A stretch of DNA of 56,665 nt from JANOYJ01 sp963792485 (GCA_963792485.1 CAWBWL010000005.1:1-56665), one strand, 5' to 3'. Positions 27,278 through 35,827 are shown, counted from the stretch's first letter. Program-made: numbers and translations. Notes: generated by a model not told the origin, from the sequence alone.

Positions 27278-27511
27278 TTACAATAACGTCTTGGGCTGCC
27301 TAAGCGCATGGCCGAAATGTCCGCGCTCTGATTGGGTCAGAGCCAGCAGCCTGCTGGCCAAGCTCCGGGCGTGCTTTGCGATAGAGAACACTTTCTCCAT
27401 CAGCGCCTGGCTCTCGGCCGCGCGGTCATAATAGTCCTGCTCCTGACGGGCGTCCATTTTCACGGGCTCGATTGTGCGAGGGTGAACGGCGGTCAATAAA
27501 GTATAGTCCAT
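27278..27511 (-). CDS. Small hypothetical protein before the SnoaL-LuxR gene
   Basis: 77-residue charged protein starting MDYTLLTAVHPRTIEPVKM, with a helical middle (RQEQDYYDRAAESQALMEKVFSIAKHARSL). The start at 27511 is supported by GGAGG eight bases upstream, better than the earlier ATG. It has no family that I recognise. It ends 29 bases before the SnoaL-LuxR start and may be co-transcribed with it. Confidence 0.5.
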   Translation of the reverse strand: MDYTLLTAVHPRTIEPVKMDARQEQDYYDRAAESQALMEKVFSIAKHARSLASRLLALTQSERGHFGHALRQPKTLL

Positions 27512-27643
27512 TTCTGCCTCCATTGGAGTTCATGGAAGCAAAATACGTCATATCGGGCGCCTGCCGTGTCACCTGTTTAGGGGACAAGACAAATTTTGGG
27601 CCGCCCAAAAAAAATATGGAGAAAGCTTGACAGAAAATCCGGC

Positions 27644-27826
27644 TTAATCGACCGAGCCGACCAGAACATCCTGACGCGACTCAATCGTGACCCAGCGGCC
27701 TGAGTGCTCGGAAGATTGACGCTTAAGGTAGCGGTATTCGGTGGATTCCCAGCTGAGGAGTTCCTCGTTCAGATTGTCGAGAATGAAGTGACCGCGGTCT
27801 GTTCGCACGGTCAGAACGGCATGGCC
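27644..27826 (-). repeat. Diverged 183-bp repeat, left copy
   Basis: Gap-free match to 29488-29670 (offset 1844) with about 30 mismatches by my count, near 84 percent identity. Most changes are silent: the encoded peptides differ at about six of sixty positions. The two copies flank the ArsR-SRPBCC-DHFR cassette as direct repeats. Confidence 0.85.
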
Positions 27827-27862
27827 GGATCTCCCAGTTTGCTTTGAAACAGCGCCGAACAC
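27644..27862 (-). pseudogene. 3' fragment of a BTLCP transglutaminase-like protease gene
   Basis: Reads as the last 59 residues of the transglutaminase-like cysteine protease encoded at 29488-30096 (HAVLTVRTDRGHFILDN, then RYLKRQSSEHSGRWV and the end QDVLVGSVD), preceded by unrelated codons. The catalytic cysteine region is absent. The fragment is separated from the intact gene by three other genes. The silent divergence suggests that it descends from a gene that was under selection in another lineage, such as a related strain. Confidence 0.78.
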
Positions 27863-27968
27863 ATGGCATCGCAGACGGGGTGATCAGAAAATCCACGGTG
27901 GAACGAGCTTGACATTATTTTACTAATTACTATTATACTAAACAGTGAAATTATTGAGCGACAACAAT

Positions 27969-28349
27969 ATGGTTCAACCAGACAGTCTTTCCCGCACATT
28001 TGGTGCCCTCGCCGATCCCACGCGGCGTGCCATTCTTGCCCGCCTTTCAAGCGGCGCACTGACGGTCAACGAAGTGGCTGAACCTTTTGAGATGACGCTT
28101 GGTGCTGTGTCCAAGCATCTCAAGGTGCTCGAATCTGCAGGGCTGGTTGCGCGCGAGCGAAAATCGCAGTGGCGTCCTTGCAAACTGGAAGCACGTCCGA
28201 TGCGCGAGGCGGCGATCTGGCTTTCGGCTTACCGCGACGAATGGGAAACTAAATTTCAGAAACTCGACGACGTGCTCGAAGACCTGAAGCTCGAAGAAGC
28301 AACATCAAAATTGGCAAGAAGCCAAAAGGGCGTTCAGCATGGCGATTAA
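27969..28349 (+). CDS. ArsR-family transcriptional regulator
   Basis: 126-residue winged-helix repressor (FGALADPTRRAILARLSSGALTVNEVAEPFEMTLGAVSKHLKVLESAGLVARER). It lacks the CxC metal motif of true arsenic sensors, so it is probably of the metal-independent ArsR group that controls SRPBCC neighbours. The ATG at 27969 is used; a GTG eight codons earlier is possible. Its stop overlaps the SRPBCC start by 11 bases, so the genes are coupled. Confidence 0.88.
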   Translation: MVQPDSLSRTFGALADPTRRAILARLSSGALTVNEVAEPFEMTLGAVSKHLKVLESAGLVARERKSQWRPCKLEARPMREAAIWLSAYRDEWETKFQKLDDVLEDLKLEEATSKLARSQKGVQHGD

Positions 28350-28809
28350 AGTTTCAACACCGTCCGATACTGAAATCCGCATTGCGCGTTGGTTCAACGC
28401 GCCGCGTCATTTGGTTTATCGGGCATTCACTGAAGCCGCCATTCTCAAACGCTGGCTTGAGCTGCCCGGATTTTCACTTACCGAGTGTGCATCAGATGTG
28501 CGTGTGGGTGGCATCGTCCGCTTTGCATGGAAGGGCGATGCCGGCGGCGGCATGGCCACGACGACCGTGCTGCAGGAGGTTGTTCCCGGCGAAAGAATAG
28601 TGGGCCGCGAAAAATTTGATGAGGCTTGGTACCCCGGCGAAGCGATCGTCACACAGGAACTGAGCGATGAGAACGGCGGAACATTGCTGGTCGTCACAAT
28701 TCGCTACGAGTCGAAAGTCGCTCGTGATGGTGTTCTCAAAACGCCGATGACAGATGGAATGAGCCATACCTATGACCAGCTGGAAAACCTTCTTGGCCTC
28801 CTGAATTAG
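28339..28809 (+). CDS. SRPBCC / AHSA1-domain protein
   Basis: 156-residue protein of the START/Bet v1-like (Activator of Hsp90 ATPase homologue) fold. ARWFNAPRHLVYRAFTEAAILKRWL is the typical first helix and strand. The later FDEAWYPGEAIVTQEL and MTDGMSHTYDQLENLL fit the family, which binds hydrophobic ligands. It is encoded between ArsR and a DHFR-like gene, a common trio in soil bacteria. Its ligand is unknown. Confidence 0.88.
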   Translation: MAIKVSTPSDTEIRIARWFNAPRHLVYRAFTEAAILKRWLELPGFSLTECASDVRVGGIVRFAWKGDAGGGMATTTVLQEVVPGERIVGREKFDEAWYPGEAIVTQELSDENGGTLLVVTIRYESKVARDGVLKTPMTDGMSHTYDQLENLLGLLN

Positions 28810-28831
28810 TCAACTGTGAAAGGATAATCCC

Positions 28832-29413
28832 ATGCGTAAACTTGTCGTCTGCAATATTGTATCGCTTGATGGGTTCTTTTCCGGACCGGACGGAAACGTC
28901 ATGGTCATGCCGTTCGACCATGGCTTCTCCGATTACAACGCTGAACGGCTGCGAGCTGCTGATACTCTGCTTCTCGGGCGCAAGTCGTACGAGGGTTTTC
29001 GGTCCTATTGGCCTGCGGTCGCCGATGACGCAAAACAACCGCCTGTCGAGCGTGAGATATCACGTCTTAACGGCGCTATCGAAAAGGTCGTGGTCTCAAA
29101 CAGCCTGAAACCCGACGCGGTTGAAGGGTGGGGCTCGACACAAGTAGTTCGGCGTGCCGACGCGCACGCTCAAATAGCGGCACTCAAGAAGATCAAAGGG
29201 CGAGAGATACTCGTGTTCGGCAGCCATATCCTTTGGAACGACCTGCTCGAAAACGGCTTGGTGGACGAATTGCACTTGATGATCGGCGCCGGCGTGATCG
29301 GCGAGGGCGTACGCGCTTTCGAAACTAAGCCGCCTGGCTCACTTCGTCTGCTGGACACCCGCACCTTCGACGGCTCGAATCTGCTGTTGACCAAGTATGC
29401 TGTAGAAAAATGA
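28832..29413 (+). CDS. Dihydrofolate reductase-like (RibD C-terminal) protein
   Basis: 193-residue protein starting MRKLVVCNIVSLDGFFSGPDG with DTLLLGRKSYEGF and LIPGAGVIG-like GAGVIGEGV, the RibD C-terminal/DHFR-like reductase fold that binds NADPH. It is the third gene of the ArsR-SRPBCC-DHFR cassette. It probably reduces a small folate- or pterin-like substrate, but the true substrate in this family is mostly unknown. Confidence 0.87.
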   Translation: MRKLVVCNIVSLDGFFSGPDGNVMVMPFDHGFSDYNAERLRAADTLLLGRKSYEGFRSYWPAVADDAKQPPVEREISRLNGAIEKVVVSNSLKPDAVEGWGSTQVVRRADAHAQIAALKKIKGREILVFGSHILWNDLLENGLVDELHLMIGAGVIGEGVRAFETKPPGSLRLLDTRTFDGSNLLLTKYAVEK

Positions 29414-29487
29414 ACTCGACGCCGTGCCGCGAATGGCCGGCCATGACGTTCATCGATGCAGATATTCTCACGCCCGATGGGCTGCGC

Positions 29488-29670
29488 CTAATCGACAGAG
29501 CCGACCAATACGTCCTGGCGGGACTCGATGGTGACCCAGCGGCCGGAATGCTGCGCGGACTGGCGCTTGAGGTAGCGGTATTCGGTGGATTCCCAGCTGA
29601 GGACTTCCTCGTTGAGATTGTCGAGAACAAAGTCGCCGCGGTCGGTGCGGACCGTCAAAATGGCATGGCC
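29488..29670 (-). repeat. Diverged 183-bp repeat, right copy
   Basis: The 3' end of the intact BTLCP gene, matching 27644-27826 at about 84 percent identity in the same orientation. Confidence 0.85.
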
Positions 29671-30096
29671 TTCGCCGTCCGGCTTGCGTACGACGGTGAT
29701 GAGGAGATTGGCCGGAGAAACGCCTTTGTCCATCAAAGCGCGGCGCTTCAGGAGGACATAATCCTCGCAATCGCCAAAGCGGATCGGATAAGACCAGACT
29801 TCGTCCTTGTTGTAGATATCAATATCCGTCGCCGGACGGATGCGCATGTTGACGGCGCGGTTCACCGCGAACACCAGACGCCATGCTTCTTTCGTCAAGC
29901 GATGCGGCGCAACAGAAGCGGCGGATTTGACCAGGCATTCATCCGGGTTGAGCTTGCAGAACTCGTAATGGCCGATGGGCTGGGATGTCGGGCCGCCAAC
30001 ATCCATGGACGGGGCGGCAAAGGCACAATTGATTGAGAAGATCGAGAATCCGGCCAATACGGCTTGGCGGCTCAACGCGCGCAAACGACTGGACAT
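29488..30096 (-). CDS. Transglutaminase-like cysteine protease (BTLCP)
   Basis: 202-residue exported protein. The signal peptide covers about residues 1-28 (VLAGFSIFSINCAFAAPS). The catalytic cysteine is in RFGDCEDYVLLKR, the histidine in GEGHAILTV and the aspartate in RGDFVLDNLNEE. Such proteins of Rhizobiales are periplasmic and of uncertain role; some process secreted adhesins. A diverged copy of its 3' end lies at 27644-27826 beyond the inserted cassette. Confidence 0.87.
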   Translation of the reverse strand: MSSRLRALSRQAVLAGFSIFSINCAFAAPSMDVGGPTSQPIGHYEFCKLNPDECLVKSAASVAPHRLTKEAWRLVFAVNRAVNMRIRPATDIDIYNKDEVWSYPIRFGDCEDYVLLKRRALMDKGVSPANLLITVVRKPDGEGHAILTVRTDRGDFVLDNLNEEVLSWESTEYRYLKRQSAQHSGRWVTIESRQDVLVGSVD

Positions 30097-30283
30097 TCCG
30101 GCACCCCCTCACGAATTCAACTTCGTTAAGGAAGTGTTAATGACTGGGCATGTTAAGAGTCAATTAAGCAATGCGGCGAAGGGGTGGCGAAGTTAATTTA
30201 TGGTTACCAAGCGTCGCGCGGGCGCAACAGCGCACCGGGAGTTGTGTTAGGTGCAAATATATCAATAAAATCAAATAGTTAAA

Positions 30284-31537
30284 TCAGGCGCTGGCGCGCT
30301 TCTTCGCTTTGACGCCGCGCGTTTGCATGAAATCCAGTATGCGCGGGGCAATCTCGGAGCGGAAGCGCGAGCCGTTGAAGACGCCGTAATGGCCGACTTT
30401 GGGCTGCAGATAATGCACCTTGTTCTCAGCTGGAATGTTGACGCAGAGCTGATGTGCAGCCTCGGTCTGGCCGACGCCGGAAATGTCGTCATTCTCGCCT
30501 TCGACTGTCATCAAGGCGGTGTGCGTGATGGCCGACGGGTCCACTGTCTCGCCCCGGTGCATCATTTCACCCTTGGGCAGGGAATGCTTGATGAAGACCG
30601 TGTCCACCGTCTGCAGATAAAACTCTGCTGTCAAATCCATCACAGCCAGATATTCATCGTAGAAATCGCGGTGTTTTTCAGCCGAATCGCCGTCATCCTT
30701 GACCAGATGCCTGTAGAATTCGCGGTGCGCATCGACATGGCGGTCCAGATTCATCGACATGAAGCCGGAAAGCTGCAGGAAGCCCGGATAAACCTGGCGC
30801 ATGAAGCCGGGGTGCGGGAAAGGCACCGGCATGATCACCTTGCTGCGGAACCAGGAGAGGTCCTTCTTTTCCGCCATCAAATTGACGGCTGTCGGGTTGC
30901 TGCGCGTGTCAATCGGCCCGCCCATCAAGGTCATGGAGGCCGGCGCAGACGCATCGCCGCGCGAAGCCATGATGGACACGGCGGCAAGCACCGGCACGGA
31001 TGGCTGGCAAACGGCCATCACATGCGTGTCAGGTCCCAGAAGCTGAAAGATTTCAATGAGATAATCAATATAGGAATCAAGGTCAAACGCGCCTGAAGTC
31101 AGCGGCACTTTGCGCGCATCTGTCCAGTCCGTGATATAGACCTCGCCATTCGGCAGGAATGCCTCGACCGTGCCGCGCAAGAGCGTGGCGTAATGGCCGG
31201 ACATCGGCGCAACGATCAGTATTTTGGGGTCAGACCTGCGGCTTTTGGGCAAATCACGCTCGAAATGAATAAGATCGCAGAACGGTTTCGACCAGATGCG
31301 GTTTTCGGTGACGGCAACTTTGCGAAAATCAACCGTTGTTTCCGGCAGATTGAACTCCGGCTTGCCATATTGGCGCGTTGTGCGCTCAAAAAGCTCCGCC
31401 ACGGCGGCGACGGAGCGGCCAAAAGCATTGCCTGACATCGGATTGAGCGGGTGCTGATAGAAAAACCGCGTCGCATCCGCGAAGGCCCGAGCTGGCTGCA
31501 AAGCAGCGTGATTCAGCTCATACAGGTGATAAAACAT
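30284..31537 (-). CDS. phaZ: Intracellular polyhydroxyalkanoate depolymerase PhaZ
   Basis: 417-residue cytoplasmic enzyme that mobilises stored PHB granules. It begins MFYHLYELNHAALQPARAFADATRFFYQHPLNP, characteristic of the PhaZa1 family. The nucleophile is probably the cysteine in HVMAVCQPSVPVLAA, which replaces the serine of extracellular depolymerases, as known for the Ralstonia eutropha enzyme. The acid and base are likely in MTVEGENDDISGVGQT and LQPKVGHYGVFNG. It is monocistronic. A GTTGCA-T-TGCAAC palindrome 119 bp upstream may bind a PhaR-type repressor. Confidence 0.93.
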   Translation of the reverse strand: MFYHLYELNHAALQPARAFADATRFFYQHPLNPMSGNAFGRSVAAVAELFERTTRQYGKPEFNLPETTVDFRKVAVTENRIWSKPFCDLIHFERDLPKSRRSDPKILIVAPMSGHYATLLRGTVEAFLPNGEVYITDWTDARKVPLTSGAFDLDSYIDYLIEIFQLLGPDTHVMAVCQPSVPVLAAVSIMASRGDASAPASMTLMGGPIDTRSNPTAVNLMAEKKDLSWFRSKVIMPVPFPHPGFMRQVYPGFLQLSGFMSMNLDRHVDAHREFYRHLVKDDGDSAEKHRDFYDEYLAVMDLTAEFYLQTVDTVFIKHSLPKGEMMHRGETVDPSAITHTALMTVEGENDDISGVGQTEAAHQLCVNIPAENKVHYLQPKVGHYGVFNGSRFRSEIAPRILDFMQTRGVKAKKRASA

Positions 31538-31654
31538 GCCATTCTACCCCATCGCTTCGCTGTCTAATGCCTTTCAGCACTGCAGCATTGAATTCTCACA
31601 CTTCCATTGTCGGACAAGAGATAGTGCAAAAAGTAAACGAGGCTAGCATGATTC

Positions 31655-31669
31655 TGTTGCATTGCAACA
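31655..31669. promoter_or_regulatory. Candidate PhaR-type box upstream of phaZ
   Basis: TGTTGCATTGCAACA, 7-bp perfect arms about a central T, followed by GATGCAATG at 31674-31682. PhaR repressors of PHB metabolism bind TGC/GCA-rich inverted repeats like this. It is 118-132 bp upstream of the phaZ start. Inferred from known motif style only. Confidence 0.5.
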
Positions 31670-31728
31670 AACGATGCAATGACAATTGGTATGAGCTGTG
31701 ATCGGGTAACCCAGCGTAAGTTATTGAT

Positions 31729-32016
31729 TCATATGCCTTCGACAAGAACAATCTCGCCGTCGGCCACTTGCCGGCGGATTGCTGCGGCTGCTTGGTATTC
31801 AGGTGAATGAAAACAGTCTGAGGCCGTTTGGAGCGATGCGAACTCGATCACGACATTGCGCGCGCGCCCCGCGCCCTCGGCCTTCTCGGCAGTGCCGCCG
31901 CGCGCCAGAAACTTCGCGCCATATTTATCGAAGGCGATTTTTGCGCCAGCGACATAGTCCTTGTAGCGCTCGGCGTCGCGCACATCGACCCGCGCAATCC
32001 AATAGCCTTTGGGCAT
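31729..32016 (-). CDS. DUF1330 family protein
   Basis: 95-residue protein starting MPKGYWIARVDVRDAERYKDYV, with ARNVVIEFASLQTASDCFHSPEYQAAAAIRR, which match DUF1330 ferredoxin-like barrels. It is encoded one base after the pyrF stop and so lies in the same transcript. Function unknown; the fold suggests a small enzyme or ligand-binding dimer. Confidence 0.88.
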   Translation of the reverse strand: MPKGYWIARVDVRDAERYKDYVAGAKIAFDKYGAKFLARGGTAEKAEGAGRARNVVIEFASLQTASDCFHSPEYQAAAAIRRQVADGEIVLVEGI

Positions 32017-32017
32017 G

Positions 32018-32722
32018 TCAGCCTCCCTGCATTTGCGAAATAATCTCAAGCGCCGCCGTCTTCCGGTCATTTGCGCCGGTAATCGGCCGTCCGACCACCA
32101 GATGGCTCGCTCCAGCGGCAATTGCATCGCCCGGCGTCGCGACGCGCTTCTGGTCGCCCTTGTCCGCGCCGGCGGGGCGGATCCCGGGTGTGACCAGCGC
32201 CATGTCAGGTCCCATAATCCTGCGCACCGCCGCAGCCTCTTCCGGCGAGCATACAATGCCGCCCATGCCAGCATCCCGCGCCTGCGCGGCGCGCCGCGCG
32301 ACAAGGCTTGCGGCATCGGACGCATAGCCGGCCTCGGCAAGGTCTGCATCGTCCATTGATGTGAGGACCGTCACCCCGAGAAGGCAGAGCGGCGAACCCA
32401 TGGCCGCCTCGGAAGCGGCGCGCATGGCTTTTGGATAGGCGTGAATTGTCAGCATGGAGACGCCGAGTCTGGCGATGTTGTCCACAGCTTTGGCGATTGT
32501 GTTGTCGATGTCGAGGAGCTTCATATCCAGAAACACCTGTTTGCCGGAAGCAAGCAGGTCGTTGGAGAAGTCGAGTCCGCCTGCGAAGGCGAGCTGGTAG
32601 CCGATCTTGTAAAATGACACGGCATCGCCGAGTTCAGAGACAATTGCCCCGGCGTCTTTGACGCTTGGAACGTCAAGAGCGACAATCAACCGGTCGCGCA
32701 TGGGAAGGGAGGATGTGTTCAT
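32018..32722 (-). CDS. pyrF: Orotidine 5'-phosphate decarboxylase
   Basis: 234-residue TIM-barrel enzyme of pyrimidine synthesis that converts OMP to UMP. The catalytic Asp-x-Lys-x-x-Asp motif is in FLDMKLLDIDNTIAKAV. The phosphate loop is near GIRPAGADKGDQKRVATPGDAIAAGASHLVVGRPIT. The ATG at 32722 overlaps the stop of the FMN reductase gene (ATGA), implying coupling; an ATG at 32701 is an alternative. Confidence 0.93.
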   Translation of the reverse strand: MNTSSLPMRDRLIVALDVPSVKDAGAIVSELGDAVSFYKIGYQLAFAGGLDFSNDLLASGKQVFLDMKLLDIDNTIAKAVDNIARLGVSMLTIHAYPKAMRAASEAAMGSPLCLLGVTVLTSMDDADLAEAGYASDAASLVARRAAQARDAGMGGIVCSPEEAAAVRRIMGPDMALVTPGIRPAGADKGDQKRVATPGDAIAAGASHLVVGRPITGANDRKTAALEIISQMQGG

Positions 32723-33306
32723 GACCGGCCCATTGCAATAAGTCCGGCCTGGTCGGCAAGGGCCTTGCAGACTTTCTTCATATTGGCCGACGCCTTTTCG
32801 TCCTTGAGCGAGCCATCGGCGTTGAACGCAGTTTCTGCGTTGGCCACCGAGCACTGCTCCGAAACGACGAGAATGCCGAGCCGGATGAGGACAGGGCGCA
32901 GATGGCTGAGCGCCAAAATGCCGGCAAAGTTGCCGCCGGAGGATGAGCACAGACCCGCCGCCTTGCCCGCGAACGGTCTCAACGGCTTGTCGCCATCGCG
33001 CGAAATGCGGCTGAGCCAGTCAATGGTGTTTTTCAAAAGCGGCGGGATCGAGCCGTTATATTCAGGGCTTGCGATCAGAAATGCGTCATGGGCGGCGGCG
33101 AGGCGGCCGAGTTTCATCGCATTTTCCGGAATCCCTTCAAGGCGCTGCAAATCCTCGTCCATGATCGGCAGCGGATAGTCGATGAGCGATAAGCGCGTGA
33201 CATCGCATTCGAGCCGCGCGAGTTCGCGCGCTGCCGCATCCGCCACCTTGCCGGAATAGGCGCCGGCGCGGTTCGAGCCGGGGAAGACGAGAATTTTGGG
33301 GACCAT
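32719..33306 (-). CDS. NADPH-dependent FMN reductase
   Basis: 195-residue flavodoxin-fold protein beginning MVPKILVFPGSNRAGAYSGKVADAA (flavin phosphate loop GSNRAGAYS) and containing the family motif ASPEYNGSIPPLLKNTIDWLSR. It reduces FMN or quinones with NADPH. Its stop overlaps the pyrF ATG by four bases, and its start follows the pmtA gene by about 30 bases, so it lies in a pmtA to pyrF to DUF1330 transcript. Confidence 0.9.
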   Translation of the reverse strand: MVPKILVFPGSNRAGAYSGKVADAAARELARLECDVTRLSLIDYPLPIMDEDLQRLEGIPENAMKLGRLAAAHDAFLIASPEYNGSIPPLLKNTIDWLSRISRDGDKPLRPFAGKAAGLCSSSGGNFAGILALSHLRPVLIRLGILVVSEQCSVANAETAFNADGSLKDEKASANMKKVCKALADQAGLIAMGRS

Positions 33307-33335
33307 GGGAACTCCGCTGAGCAAGCCGGAGCCTT

Positions 33336-33935
33336 CTATCCTGCTGCCCTGCGATATGTCCACAAATGCGCGGGCGGAACATTGCGCAATATGAAATCGG
33401 CGCGCTCAACGGCGAAATTGCCGCGCCCGGCCGGAACAGGAGACAGAGGGCCATATGTGACCTGGATAACAGGACGGCCCAAGGGAACCCGGTTCAGCAT
33501 GTCTTCGAGATAGGACACACGCTGCGCCATTGGCAGGTTTAGAAGCGGAATGGCGGAGATGACGCAGTCAAACATCTTGTCCCGGTCATTGCCAAGGACA
33601 GCGTCAAGGTTGAGCGCGTCGCCATGGAGAATGTTCACACCGGGAAACTCGCCCCTAAGCCGATCAATGAACGTATCGGAGTATTCGACCGAATACAGCT
33701 GATCCGCGCGAACGCCCCGCGCAAGAATGGCCCGGGTGATGGTTCCGGTGCCTGGACCGATTTCGAGTACGGGCAGGCCAGACTCCAGATCAATGACGCC
33801 CGCCATGGCACGGCCGGTGTGGAGGCTGGTGGCAAAGGGGGTGCCGACGCTTTTCGGCTTGTCGATGAAGCCCTTGAAGAAGCGAATGTCTTCGTCGAAC
33901 TTTTGCGTCAGCTTGCGCTTGATTTCAGGGATCAT
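33336..33935 (-). CDS. pmtA: Phospholipid N-methyltransferase PmtA
   Basis: 199-residue SAM-dependent enzyme that methylates phosphatidylethanolamine towards phosphatidylcholine, as in S. meliloti and Rhodobacter. The SAM loop is VLEIGPGTGTITRAIL, followed by acidic YSVEYS and NILHGDALNL. The C-terminal VERADFILRNVPPAHLWTY is typical. The ATG at 33935 has GGAG six bases upstream; a TTG two codons earlier is weaker. A second paralogue is encoded just upstream in the same direction. Confidence 0.92.
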   Translation of the reverse strand: MIPEIKRKLTQKFDEDIRFFKGFIDKPKSVGTPFATSLHTGRAMAGVIDLESGLPVLEIGPGTGTITRAILARGVRADQLYSVEYSDTFIDRLRGEFPGVNILHGDALNLDAVLGNDRDKMFDCVISAIPLLNLPMAQRVSYLEDMLNRVPLGRPVIQVTYGPLSPVPAGRGNFAVERADFILRNVPPAHLWTYRRAAG

Positions 33936-34006
33936 GACCAACTCCGAACCACATGACGCTCCCCGCCCGCAGGATTAGGGGCAAGTGCGACTATTATGGG
34001 GCGGGA

Positions 34007-34591
34007 TCACTTCGGACGCGAATAGATCCAGAGCTGCGCCGGCGGCACATTGCGCAGCACCATGCCGAAGCGGCGGACCTGATAATTGCCCAGACCCGGC
34101 GGCACAGGCGATTTTGGCCCATAGGAGAACTGGATGAGCGGCCGGCCGGCCGGCAGTCGGGACAGCACAGAGTCAACGAACGCAACACGCTGCGCGACCG
34201 GGAAGTTGAGCAGCGGCAAGCCTGAAATCGCGCAGTCGAACAGGCGCGGCGCGTTGCCCTTAAGCGTTTCATCGAGACTAAACGCATCGCCCTCGACCAC
34301 ATGGATATCAGGATATTTGGCGCGCAGCTTTTCGGAAAACGCGTGCGAGTATTCAAGCGTCCACACCAGAGGCGGGGCAATGCCGGTCGCCAGAATCTGT
34401 TTGGTGATAGGACCGGTTCCGGGGCCGAATTCGAGGACCGGCAGCCCTGAGCTCAGATCAATGACGCTCGCCATTTTGCGGGCCATGACGGCGCTGGTCG
34501 GCCAGACCGAGCCAACGGTTTTGGCATTGCGCGTCCAGGCCTTGAAGAACCCGAACTCATCCTCGAAGCTTTTGGCCAGGCGCTGGATCAT
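34007..34591 (-). CDS. Second PmtA-like phospholipid N-methyltransferase
   Basis: 194-residue tandem paralogue of PmtA. The SAM motif VLEFGPGTGPITKQIL and the C-terminal VRRFGMVLRNVPPAQLWIYSR are kept; the N-terminus (MIQRLAKSFEDEFGFFKAW) is distinct. The ATG at 34591 matches the PmtA alignment. It may act on a different methylation step or a different lipid, or be a backup copy; sequence alone does not tell. It lies 71 bases upstream of the pmtA start. Confidence 0.85.
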   Translation of the reverse strand: MIQRLAKSFEDEFGFFKAWTRNAKTVGSVWPTSAVMARKMASVIDLSSGLPVLEFGPGTGPITKQILATGIAPPLVWTLEYSHAFSEKLRAKYPDIHVVEGDAFSLDETLKGNAPRLFDCAISGLPLLNFPVAQRVAFVDSVLSRLPAGRPLIQFSYGPKSPVPPGLGNYQVRRFGMVLRNVPPAQLWIYSRPK

Positions 34592-34654
34592 CCGGTCTCC
34601 CCACTCAGTCCGGGAGACTTGGACTATCAGGGATGGCAACGCAAGGGTTGATCC

Positions 34655-35791
34655 CTATTCGCCGAGCCCGTCGAAGAACTCCTTCATGCGGGAAAAGAAG
34701 CCGTTCGATTGCGGATTGTTCTCCTTGGATGAAATCCGGTCGAACTCTTCGAGCAATTCGCGCTGGCGCTTGTTGAGATTTTGCGGCGTCTCGATCGCGA
34801 TCTGGATGTAGAGATCGCCCATATTGGGCTGGCGCAGCACTGGCATGCCCTTGCCCTTGAGGCGGAACTGTTTGCCGTTCTGCGTACCTTCCGGAACCTT
34901 GACGCGCGTCTGTGTGCCGTCAAGCGTGGCGACCTCGAACTGGCCTCCAAGCGCGGCCGTTGTCAGCGAGATCGGAACCTTGCAATACAAATCCGCGCCG
35001 TCGCGCTGGAAGAACTCGTGCGGCTTGATCGACAGGAAGATGTAAAGATCGCCCGATGGTCCGCCGCGCGAACCAGCCTCGCCCTCACCGGTCAGGCGGA
35101 TGCGTGTGCCGTCCTCAATGCCGGCTGGAATATTGACCGAAAGCGAGCGCTCCTGCGTGGTGCGCCCGGCGCCTGCGCATTTGGGACAGGGCGTCTTGAT
35201 AACTTGCCCGCGGCCATTGCAGGTTGGGCAGGTGCGCTCGATGGAAAAGAAACCTTGCGCCGCGCGCACACGGCCCGCGCCGCCGCAGGTTGCGCAGGTC
35301 GTTGCCTGCGTGCCGGGTTTGGCGCCGGAGCCGGAGCATTCTTCGCAAGTGACGGCGGTAGGCACACGGATCTGTGCGGTCTTGCCCCCATAGGCCTCTT
35401 CAAGCGAGACTTCCATATTATAGCGCAGATCACCGCCGCGCTCGCGCCCGTTCGGACTGGCGGTGCGCCTGCGCCCGCCCATCATCTCGCCGAAAATGTC
35501 CTCGAAAATATCGGCAAAGCCGCCGCCGCCGGCGAAGCCCTGTCCGCCGCCACCCATGCCGCCCTGCTCGAACGCCGCATGACCGAACCGGTCATAGGCC
35601 GCGCGTTTCTGCGGGTCTTTCAACGTCTCATAGGCTTCGTTGAGTTCCTTGAACTTGCCTTCGGCAGACGGATCACCCTGATTGCGGTCGGGGTGATATT
35701 TCATGGCAAGCTTGCGGTAAGCAGCCTTCAACGCCGCATCATCCGCGCCTTTTGCAACGCCGAGCGTTTCGTAAAAATCGGCTTTTGCCAT
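34655..35791 (-). CDS. dnaJ: Chaperone DnaJ
   Basis: 378-residue Hsp40. The J domain (residues 1-70) has HPD in MKYHPDRNQGDP. A Gly/Phe region (GGMGGGGQGFAGGGGF) follows. Four zinc motifs are CEECSGSG, CATCGGAG, CPTCNGRG and CPKCAGAG, then two beta-rich substrate domains. It stimulates DnaK and delivers unfolded clients. It is 80 bases downstream of dnaK, separated by a strong hairpin. Confidence 0.95.
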   Translation of the reverse strand: MAKADFYETLGVAKGADDAALKAAYRKLAMKYHPDRNQGDPSAEGKFKELNEAYETLKDPQKRAAYDRFGHAAFEQGGMGGGGQGFAGGGGFADIFEDIFGEMMGGRRRTASPNGRERGGDLRYNMEVSLEEAYGGKTAQIRVPTAVTCEECSGSGAKPGTQATTCATCGGAGRVRAAQGFFSIERTCPTCNGRGQVIKTPCPKCAGAGRTTQERSLSVNIPAGIEDGTRIRLTGEGEAGSRGGPSGDLYIFLSIKPHEFFQRDGADLYCKVPISLTTAALGGQFEVATLDGTQTRVKVPEGTQNGKQFRLKGKGMPVLRQPNMGDLYIQIAIETPQNLNKRQRELLEEFDRISSKENNPQSNGFFSRMKEFFDGLGE

Positions 35792-35827
35792 ATTATCCCG
35801 CAGCATTGGTCCCGAGGCTCATAACAG

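Noticed and set aside
29410..30036. 208-codon plus-strand frame across the BTLCP gene
   Set aside because: Antisense shadow of the transglutaminase-like protease; no independent support.
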